This document shows positions 1-4,884 of a stretch of 6,586 nucleotides of DNA, piece by piece; positions within the stretch are counted from its first letter, which is position 1; every line of letters starts with the position of its first letter. Source of the stretch: Labilithrix luteola (GTDB lineage Bacteria > Myxococcota_A > Polyangia > Polyangiales > Polyangiaceae); contig JAMFST010000979.1 of assembly GCA_026225435.1 (NCBI GenBank), positions 1 through 6,586 on the forward strand, written 5' to 3'. The notes beneath the pieces are model-generated. The model did not search any database, was not told the origin of the DNA, and saw only the letters and a program-made list of their open reading frames with translations. Position numbers and translations under genes: made by a program.

Positions 1-98
1 ATGTTGTACGTGCGGATGGTGGTGCCCATCGCGCCGTCGATGATGGCGATGCGCCGCTGGAGGAGCTTCTCGAGGGATGTCGGGGCGGTCTCGCTCAT
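1..98 (-). CDS. metH: Methionine synthase (cobalamin-dependent), N-terminal fragment; continues beyond the window
   Basis: Read on the minus strand from an ATG at 98-96, the frame is open to the window edge and gives 32 residues. It begins MSETAPTSLEKLL and then contains RIAIIDGAMGTTIRTYN. The 'I-DGAMGT-I' segment is the opening motif of the homocysteine-binding domain of B12-dependent methionine synthase. That enzyme transfers a methyl group from 5-methyltetrahydrofolate to homocysteine in the cytoplasm. Some folate-independent homocysteine methyltransferases share this N-terminus, and the fragment is too short to exclude a split or shortened enzyme. The start lies 8 bases after the stop of the ArsR-methyltransferase gene, so the two are almost certainly co-transcribed. 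A purine-rich AGGAAA stretch at the end of the upstream gene is the only visible ribosome-binding candidate. A methionine-cycle regulator next door supports the assignment. Confidence 0.85.
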   Translation of the reverse strand, partial: MSETAPTSLEKLLQRRIAIIDGAMGTTIRTYN

Positions 99-106
99 GG
101 GATGGC

Positions 107-1048
107 TCACTTGTTTCCTGCGCTCTTGCGAGCGGACGCGGTGATGACTTCGAAGTGCGGCGCCCGCTTCTCGCGGCAGGTGACGTCGCAGGAGTCGATG
201 ACGAGCCCGGCCTTCTGCAACATGCGGCGCAGCTGGGTCGGGGAGAAGCCGGGGTGGATGTCGCGATAGCTCGCGGTCACCTCGGCGTGGTCGTGGGAAG
301 CGAGGGTGACGACGACGACATTTCCCCCGCCGCGTAGCACGCGCGCGGCCTCGCTGACGACTCGCGCGGGGCTGGTCGCCTGCGTGAGGATGTTGAAGAG
401 CATGACGTGGTCGAAGCTCTCGTCGGCGAACGGGAGCTCGTGCACGTCGCCCAGGCAGACGCGGGCGTTCTTCACCCTGGCCAGCCGGGCCTGCGCGGCG
501 TCGGCCATCTTCTCGTTGCGATCGAGGCAGGTGACGCTCTTCGCGCGCGACGCCAGCAGCTGCGCCAGCGTGCCGTCCCCCGAGCCGGCGTCGAGCACGT
601 CCCCCAGCTGCATCAGGCCGAAGAGGCCGCGCGCCGTCGCCTCCCAGGTGCGGCCGGGCGAGTAGTGGCGCTCCATCTGGCCGGCGACGCTGTCCGGCCA
701 GCTGGTGCGCTCGCGCGCCTTGACCACGTCGCCGCAGCGCCCCTTGTCCCCCTCGAGGACGGTGTCCTTGATCTCGCCGCGGACGAGCGACCACACCTGC
801 CGTGCCCCCGCGGGCATGTTCCCCTCGTTGAGCGCGTAGAGGGTGGAGGGGCCGACCCGGCGATCGCGCAAGAGGCCGGCCTCGCGCAGCTTGCCCAGGT
901 GGGTCGAGACGCTCGACTGCGCCAGCTCGGTGATCGTCACCAGCTCGGCGACGGTGAGCTCTTCCTCCTCGAGCAGCGCCAGGAGGCGCACGCGCGTCGG
1001 CTCGGCGAAGAGCTGGAGCGTCGTCACGGCAGAGGAGAGGGTGGCCAC
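107..1048 (-). CDS. ArsR-family winged-helix regulator fused to a SAM-dependent methyltransferase domain (SahR-like)
   Basis: This 313-residue protein has two domains. Residues 8-75 are an ArsR/SmtB winged helix, with the recognition helix at about 44-60 (QSSVSTHLGKLREAGLL) and a wing near 62-72. Residues about 125-290 are a class I methyltransferase of the Methyltransf_11 type: motif I VLDAGSGDGTL at 151-161, an acidic residue in CLDRNEK (D176), ELPFADESFD at 204-213, and RVLRGGG at 236-242. The C-terminus carries PHFEVITASARK. The cysteine metal-binding motif of classical ArsR proteins (ELCVCDL) is absent; the equivalent stretch reads ELAQSSVS, so metal sensing is unlikely. ArsR-methyltransferase fusions of this type are known beside metH, metF and ahcY. 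Related SahR proteins respond to S-adenosylhomocysteine. Position immediately upstream of metH fits control of the methionine cycle. The start is GTG at 1048, preceded by TAGGAT at 1060-1055; an in-frame TAG at 1060-1058 rules out a longer protein. Whether the domain catalyses methylation or only binds ligand is not known. Confidence 0.9.
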   Translation of the reverse strand: MATLSSAVTTLQLFAEPTRVRLLALLEEEELTVAELVTITELAQSSVSTHLGKLREAGLLRDRRVGPSTLYALNEGNMPAGARQVWSLVRGEIKDTVLEGDKGRCGDVVKARERTSWPDSVAGQMERHYSPGRTWEATARGLFGLMQLGDVLDAGSGDGTLAQLLASRAKSVTCLDRNEKMADAAQARLARVKNARVCLGDVHELPFADESFDHVMLFNILTQATSPARVVSEAARVLRGGGNVVVVTLASHDHAEVTASYRDIHPGFSPTQLRRMLQKAGLVIDSCDVTCREKRAPHFEVITASARKSAGNK

Positions 1049-1055
1049 AGATTCA

Positions 1056-1074
1056 TCCTAGCATCGCGATAGGA
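1056..1074. promoter_or_regulatory. Candidate operator: TCCTA-N9-TAGGA dyad overlapping the ArsR-methyltransferase leader
   Basis: TCCTA at 1056-1060 and TAGGA at 1070-1074 are exact inverted copies separated by 9 bases. Inside them ATCGCGAT (1063-1070) is itself a perfect 8-base palindrome, with its centre offset by 1.5 bases. The dyad begins 7 bases before the GTG start of the minus-strand regulator, and its left arm also supplies that gene's AGGA ribosome-binding element. A dimeric winged-helix repressor bound here would block its own operon. That role is inferred from position and symmetry; I did not match it to a published consensus. One arm may be conserved simply as a ribosome binding site. 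Confidence 0.4.
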
Positions 1075-1130
1075 CGATTCCCAGGGTTCACTCGGGAGGC
1101 TCTCAGGTCGACACGCCACACCTGGACGTG

Positions 1131-1148
1131 ATGTCAGCCTCATGTCAG
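1131..1148. promoter_or_regulatory. Candidate operator: two ATGTCAG direct repeats spaced 11 bases, before the YafY-like regulator
   Basis: ATGTCAG occurs at 1131-1137 and again at 1142-1148, so the copies are 11 bases apart, about one helical turn. A further TCAGG lies at 1103-1107, within a CAGGT (1104-1108) / ACCTG (1120-1124) inverted pair. The second repeat ends 9 bases before the chosen GTG start at 1158. Tandem sites on one face of the helix right at a regulator's start suggest autoregulation, by inference. If translation instead began at the in-frame GTG 1128 or ATG 1131, the repeats would be coding; family alignment argues against that. Confidence 0.4.
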
Positions 1149-1157
1149 GTTTGGGGT

Positions 1158-1811
1158 GTGAAGCGCTCGGCTCGCCTCTTCGCCCTCGCGGAGCACCTTC
1201 GCTCGCGGCGCACGGGTGTCACAGCCGAGGAGCTGGCGGGGCATTTCGGCGTGACCGTTCGCACCATCTATCGCGATCTGGACACGTTGCGCGACGCGGA
1301 GCTGCCGCTCACGGCCGAGCGTGGTCGGGGCGGTGGCTACGCGCTCGACCGGGCCTACTCGCTGCCTCCGGTGAATTTCACCGCGCGTGAAGCGGCGCTG
1401 CTCCTGCGTATCGGCGCGCACGTGCGGGAGATGCGTCTGGTTCCCTTCACCACGGCACTGTCGAGCGCGCTCACCAAAGTGCGCGCCGCGCTCCCGCTCG
1501 CTCGTCAACGTGAGCTCGGTCTCGAGCTGGATGGGCTGCAATTCACCGGTGTTCCTGCCACCGCCTGCCCCGAGCCCGTGCGCCGGGCAGTCGAGGAGGC
1601 CTGGTTCTCGCGGGTGCCGCTGCGGCTGCGCTACGTCGACTCGAGCGGTGTGCGCACGACGCGCACGGTGCGGCTCGACGCGGTGGTGATGGAGCGCTCG
1701 CTGACCTTGCTGAACGTCGACGATCTCGACAAGAAGGAGCGACGGCAGTTCCGCCTCGACCGGATCGAATGGGCCGAGGCGGTCACTGGCGTGGCACCCG
1801 CGATGCAGTGA
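1158..1811 (+). CDS. YafY-type HTH transcriptional regulator with a degenerate WYL domain
   Basis: With the GTG start at 1158 the protein has 217 residues. Residues 2-60 form the HTH_11 winged helix typical of YafY/DeoR-like regulators: KRSARLFALAEHLRSRR, then TAEELAGHFGVTVRTIYRDLDTL (about 22-44), then the glycine-rich wing GRGGGYAL (57-63). Residues about 140-206 match the WYL domain layout, with RLRYVDSSG (156-164), TRTVRLDAVV (168-177) and a terminal FRLDRI (198-203). The eponymous Trp-Tyr-Leu is not visible; the equivalent stretch reads SLTLLNVDD. A frequent proline after the R-x-V element is Leu here. An in-frame start at 1128 would add ten residues that do not look like the family; KRSARLF is the usual beginning. 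Only a weak AGG (1147-1149) precedes the start. The gene is divergent from the methionine-cycle operon and 22 bases upstream of a small membrane protein gene, its most likely partner or target. The effector is unknown. Confidence 0.88.
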   Translation: MKRSARLFALAEHLRSRRTGVTAEELAGHFGVTVRTIYRDLDTLRDAELPLTAERGRGGGYALDRAYSLPPVNFTAREAALLLRIGAHVREMRLVPFTTALSSALTKVRAALPLARQRELGLELDGLQFTGVPATACPEPVRRAVEEAWFSRVPLRLRYVDSSGVRTTRTVRLDAVVMERSLTLLNVDDLDKKERRQFRLDRIEWAEAVTGVAPAMQ

Positions 1812-1821
1812 TTTCCCCGGC

Positions 1822-1827
1822 GGAGGA
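1822..1827 (+). promoter_or_regulatory. Strong ribosome binding site GGAGGA for the small membrane protein
   Basis: GGAGGA lies 6 bases before ATG 1834. It is the best Shine-Dalgarno match in the window and the main reason for accepting the small unrecognised gene behind it. It contrasts with the weak or absent sites before most neighbouring genes, so this gene may be translated more strongly than the regulator upstream. Confidence 0.75.
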
Positions 1828-1833
1828 ATCACC

Positions 1834-2178
1834 ATGAACCCCGCCCTCACTCCCCTCGACGACGACCGCCCGACCGTCCCCACATCCAGCACCTCGCATG
1901 CCCCGCGCAATGCGTTCCTCGTGGCGACCGGCATCTCCTTTGCGGCCATGCTCACCCTCGGCGCCATCACCTCGGTCGTCGCGGCCGTCCCGGTCATGGC
2001 GGCCTGGGTGGCCATCGCCTTCGGGTACTCGGTGTGGCGCCACCACCAGAGTCGCCACGGAGAGGAGCTGCAGCCGCGCGCCACCGGCTCGGCCACCTTG
2101 GTCGGCGGCGCCGCCGCCAGGAACCTCGGCGCCGATCGCCCGCGCGAGATCAGCACCACCGCGTCGACCGTCCCATGA
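1834..2178 (+). CDS. Small hypothetical membrane protein
   Basis: I do not recognise this 114-residue protein. The N-terminal 25 residues are polar, with Asp, Pro, Ser and Thr. A long hydrophobic stretch at 27-52 (from FLVATGISFAAMLTLGAI) is followed after Pro53 by a second at 54-68 ending in GYSVW. The two may form a membrane hairpin. Next come a basic, His-rich segment (WRHHQSRH, 68-75) and an unstructured Ala/Gly/Thr-rich tail without further hydrophobic segments. There is no signal peptidase site or lipobox. The start is well supported by GGAGGA 6 bases upstream. It follows the YafY-like regulator by 22 bases in the same direction, so the pair is probably one transcript, and it may be the regulator's target. 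The predicted topology, with the His/Arg stretch cytoplasmic, is inferred from the positive-inside rule. Confidence 0.65.
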   Translation: MNPALTPLDDDRPTVPTSSTSHAPRNAFLVATGISFAAMLTLGAITSVVAAVPVMAAWVAIAFGYSVWRHHQSRHGEELQPRATGSATLVGGAAARNLGADRPREISTTASTVP

Positions 2179-2217
2179 TGCGTCTCGGTCGCCCGTAAGC
2201 TAGATCCGTCGGTCGGC

Positions 2218-2234
2218 GCGGCCGCTCCGGCCGC
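2218..2234 (+). promoter_or_regulatory. GC-only hairpin ahead of the ABC ATPase start
   Basis: GCGGCCG (2218-2224) and CGGCCGC (2228-2234) form a perfect 7-base-pair stem around a CTC loop. It ends 10 bases before ATG 2245. The same stretch reads as two imperfect 9-base tandem units, GGCCGCTCC (2220-2228) and GGCCGCCCC (2229-2237), followed by GGCC. There is no T tract after it, so it is not a classical intrinsic terminator. There is also no recognisable Shine-Dalgarno sequence between it and the start, so it may influence translation of the exporter operon or its read-through from the upstream gene. In DNA this GC-rich a chance stem is quite possible. Confidence 0.4.
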
Positions 2235-2244
2235 CCCGGCCTGA

Positions 2245-3222
2245 ATGATCTCCGTCACGAATCTGCGCAAGGAGTACCGCGTCCACCGGCGCGCGCCGGG
2301 CATGGCAGCCGCGTTGCGGTCGGTCTTCGTGCGCAGCTACGACACGGTTCGCGCCGTCGACGGGATCGACTTCACCATCGGCGAGGGGGAGCGGGTCGGC
2401 TTCCTCGGCCCCAACGGGGCGGGCAAGACGACCACGCTCAAGCTGCTCTCCGGGCTGCTCCATCCGAGCTCCGGCGACGTGCGCGTGCTCGGCTTCGAGC
2501 CGCGCGAGCGCGACGACGCCTTCCTCCAGCAGATCATGCTGGTGCTCGGGCAGAAGCAGCAGCTGATCTGGGACCTGCCGCCGGCCGACACCTTCGAGCT
2601 GAATCGCGCCATCTACGACGTACCGGCGGCGCAGTACAAGCAGACGCTCGACGAGCTGGTGACCCTGCTCGACCTGTCGGTGGTGATGGCCAAGCCGACC
2701 CGCCAGCTGTCGCTCGGCGAGCGGATGAAGTGCGAGCTGGCGGCGGCGCTGATCCATCGCCCCCGGGTGCTCTTCCTCGACGAGCCGACCATCGGTCTCG
2801 ACGTCGACATGCAGGTCACGCTGCGCACCTTCATCAACGAGTACAACCAGCGCTGGAACGCGACGCTGCTGTTGACGAGCCACTACATGGACGACGTCGA
2901 GGCGATGTGTCCGCGGGTGATCGTCGTCGATCACGGGAAGCTGATCTACGACGGGACGCTGGAGGCGCTGGCGGAGAAGGCGCGGCCGGAGAAGCGACTG
3001 GTGCTGCGGCTCTCGAAGCCGGTCGACGCGGCGGATCTGGCGAAGCTGGGCGTGATCGTGCGGCACGAGGCGGCCGTCGCGGTGCTGCGCGTCGAGCGTG
3101 ATCGGGTGAAGGAGAGCGTCGGCGCGGCGCTGGGGAACCTGCCGGTCGTGGACCTCACGGTGGAGAACCCGCCGCTCGAGGAGGTGATGCGCGACGTGTT
3201 CCGCAAGACGGAGCCGACGTGA
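2245..3222 (+). CDS. ABC-2 type exporter, ATP-binding subunit (COG4586-like)
   Basis: This 325-residue ATPase has every element of an ABC nucleotide-binding domain: Walker A GPNGAGKTT at 55-63, Q-loop Gln at 103 (LGQKQQL), signature LSLGERMK at 155-162, Walker B VLFLDE at 175-180, D-loop GLD at 184-186, and switch His213 in TSHYMDD. The signature is LSLGE rather than the common LSGGQ. That form, together with the long N-terminal insert before Walker A (residues 14-34), is typical of the COG4586 group, which pairs with two PF06182-type permeases; exactly such genes follow. Residues about 250-325 are the accessory C-terminal domain common in ABC-2 ATPases. The protein acts on the inner face of the cytoplasmic membrane and powers export; the substrate is unknown. 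ATG 2245 is the natural family start, but no Shine-Dalgarno sequence precedes it and a GC hairpin occupies that place. The stop is 10 bases before the first permease. Confidence 0.93.
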   Translation: MISVTNLRKEYRVHRRAPGMAAALRSVFVRSYDTVRAVDGIDFTIGEGERVGFLGPNGAGKTTTLKLLSGLLHPSSGDVRVLGFEPRERDDAFLQQIMLVLGQKQQLIWDLPPADTFELNRAIYDVPAAQYKQTLDELVTLLDLSVVMAKPTRQLSLGERMKCELAAALIHRPRVLFLDEPTIGLDVDMQVTLRTFINEYNQRWNATLLLTSHYMDDVEAMCPRVIVVDHGKLIYDGTLEALAEKARPEKRLVLRLSKPVDAADLAKLGVIVRHEAAVAVLRVERDRVKESVGAALGNLPVVDLTVENPPLEEVMRDVFRKTEPT

Positions 3223-3232
3223 GGGGCCCGGC

Positions 3233-4036
3233 GTGAGCGTCCAGCGAACCATCACCGCGTTGCCGACGCTGCTGCGCGTGGGGCTCGCCGAGGCCGTGGC
3301 CTACCGCGCGGAGATGCTCGTCTGGATCCTCGCCACCACCATGCCACTGGTGATGATGGCGCTCTTCACCGCGGTCGCCCGCGACGCCCCCATCGGCCGC
3401 TTCGGCGAGCAGCAGTTCGTCGCCTACTTCCTCTGCACCTTCATCGTCCGCCAGGTCGTCGGCTCGTGGGCGTCGTGGCAGATGAACATGGAGATCAAGG
3501 ACGGCACCCTCGCCCTGCGCCTGCTTCGCCCGGTCAGCCCGCTGGTGAACTACGCCATCGAGAACCTGGTCTCCATCCCGATTCGCTCGCTGGTGGCAGT
3601 GCCGATGGGCATCGTGCTCCTCATCGCCGTGGGCGCCGGCGGGGTGACGCACCAGCCGGTGCTCTGGCTGCTCTGGCTCCTGGCGATGATCGGCTCGTGG
3701 GCGCTCACCTTGCTGGTGAACCTCGCCATCGGCAGCCTGGCGTTCTTCTTCGAGAGCAGCGTCAAGCTGATGGACATCTGGACAGCGGCGTTCTTCGTCC
3801 TGTCCGGCTACCTGCTGCCGGTGGAGCTCTTCCCCGCCCGGATGCGCCCGGCGCTCGACTGGCTGCCGTTCCGCTACCAGATCGGTCTCCCGGTGGAGAT
3901 CATGGTCGGCGCGCACACGGTGGAGGCGGCGCTCGGCCTGCTCGCGCGGCAGTGGAGCTGGGTGCTCGTCTTCGTGCTGCTCACCGAGCGCGCCTGGTCG
4001 CTCGGCGTGAAGCGCTTCGCCGCCTACGGCGGCTGA
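3233..4036 (+). CDS. ABC-2 type exporter, permease subunit 1 (PF06182 / ABC2_membrane_6 family)
   Basis: This is a 267-residue integral membrane protein with about six hydrophobic segments at roughly 28-49, 61-80, 113-135, 142-170, 181-199 and 237-256. The N-terminal element LRVGLAEAVAYRAEMLVWI and the cytoplasmic-loop motif GTLALRLLRP (91-100) are characteristic of the two-permease ABC-2 exporters associated with COG4586 ATPases. FFVLSGYLLPVELFP (187-201) matches the conserved exporter region in which a short re-entrant segment precedes the last transmembrane helix. It should pair with the second permease to form the membrane channel. The start is GTG 3233, with GAGGGG (3221-3226) overlapping the ATPase stop codon as ribosome binding site, which suggests coupled translation. 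The stop is one base from the next gene. The substrate cannot be told from sequence; this family has been linked to export of lipids, antibiotics or polysaccharide in different hosts. Confidence 0.9.
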   Translation: MSVQRTITALPTLLRVGLAEAVAYRAEMLVWILATTMPLVMMALFTAVARDAPIGRFGEQQFVAYFLCTFIVRQVVGSWASWQMNMEIKDGTLALRLLRPVSPLVNYAIENLVSIPIRSLVAVPMGIVLLIAVGAGGVTHQPVLWLLWLLAMIGSWALTLLVNLAIGSLAFFFESSVKLMDIWTAAFFVLSGYLLPVELFPARMRPALDWLPFRYQIGLPVEIMVGAHTVEAALGLLARQWSWVLVFVLLTERAWSLGVKRFAAYGG

Positions 4037-4037
4037 G

Positions 4038-4844
4038 GTGAAGAGCCTGCGCAGCTACCGCAAGTACCGCCGCCTCCTCGCCGTGCAGGTGCGCGCCTCC
4101 GTGCTCCTCGCGCTGCAGTACCGGCTCGACGCGGCCTTCGATGCGGCGGTGGAGCTGTTCTACGCGGCGACCGCCCTCGTGCCGCTGCTGGTGGTGTTCG
4201 GGACGCGGGGCACGGTCGCCGGCTGGTCGTACCCGGAGTCGCTCCTCGTGGTGGGCTGGTTCACCTTGCTGCAGACGGTGCTCGACGGGATCATCGTCCC
4301 CGGGCTCACGGCGGTGGTCGAGCACGTGCGCAAGGGGACGCTCGACTTCGTGCTGCTCAAGCCGGCCGACGCCGAGTTCCTCGTCTCGACGGCCCGCTTC
4401 CAGCCGACCCGCTTCACCAACGTGATCACCGCCGGGTTGATCTTCGCCTACGCCTTCCACCAGCTGGGGCGCGGCCCTTCGCCGGGAGGGATGGTGATCG
4501 CGCTGGTGCTCCTCGCCTTCGCGACGGTGGTGCTGCACTCGCTCCTGATCATGGCCATCGCCGCGTCGTTCTACGTCGTGCGCATCGACAACCTGGCCTA
4601 CCTCTTCACCTCGGTCTTCGACGCCGCGCGCTGGCCACGGAGCGTGTTCCGCGGGCTGGCGCACGTGCTCTTCACCTTCGTGCTGCCGTTCGCGATGATG
4701 ACCTCGTACCCGGCGGAGGCGCTGCTCGGCCAGCTGCCGCCGGGGAGGCTGCTCTTTGCCCTGCTGGGCGCGGGAGCCTTCGCGCTGGCGGCGCGCATCG
4801 TATGGAACCGGGCTCTCGGGCGCTATACGTCGGCCAGTAGCTGA
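4038..4844 (+). CDS. ABC-2 type exporter, permease subunit 2 (PF06182 / ABC2_membrane_6 family)
   Basis: This 268-residue membrane protein has hydrophobic segments at about 37-55, 67-90, 128-141, 150-180, 207-222 and 236-255. A basic N-terminus (KSLRSYRKYRRLL) is followed by QVRASVLLALQYRLD, the usual opening of the second permease of this exporter type. The loop motif GTLDFVLLKP (100-109) parallels GTLALRLLRP in permease 1, so the two are distant paralogues. They probably form an asymmetric heterodimer over an ATPase homodimer. The GTG start at 4038 follows the upstream TGA by a single base, so translation is very likely coupled; GGCGG at 4028-4032 is the only plausible ribosome-binding element. 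Near 189-206 the loop LFTSVFDAARWPRSVFRG is a recognisable family feature. No Walker or binding-protein domains are present. Confidence 0.9.
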   Translation: MKSLRSYRKYRRLLAVQVRASVLLALQYRLDAAFDAAVELFYAATALVPLLVVFGTRGTVAGWSYPESLLVVGWFTLLQTVLDGIIVPGLTAVVEHVRKGTLDFVLLKPADAEFLVSTARFQPTRFTNVITAGLIFAYAFHQLGRGPSPGGMVIALVLLAFATVVLHSLLIMAIAASFYVVRIDNLAYLFTSVFDAARWPRSVFRGLAHVLFTFVLPFAMMTSYPAEALLGQLPPGRLLFALLGAGAFALAARIVWNRALGRYTSASS

Positions 4845-4884
4845 GATGCTGACGTGATGGGGCGCAGGCCTGTAGCATGGCCGG

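Noticed and set aside
407..1072. Plus-strand open frame opposite the ArsR-methyltransferase gene
   Set aside because: The minus strand encodes two well-defined domains. This frame shows no domain and a shadow-like Ala/Arg/Leu/Glu composition.
1140..2303. Long minus-strand open frame opposite the YafY-like regulator and the small membrane protein
   Set aside because: Its translation is Arg/Pro/His-rich with no recognisable domain, and it lies opposite a clear HTH regulator. In very GC-rich DNA, antisense frames of real genes stay open by chance.
2200..3255. Long minus-strand open frame opposite the ABC ATPase
   Set aside because: The plus strand has every ABC motif in order. The antisense product is Arg/His/Leu/Gln-rich low-complexity sequence typical of a GC-rich shadow frame.
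4845..4884. Possible terminator or promoter between permease 2 and the lipoprotein
   Set aside because: ATGCT (4847-4851) and AGCAT (4874-4878) can pair only across a 22-base loop, and there is no T tract. TAGCAT could pass as a -10 box, but no convincing -35 element lies upstream.
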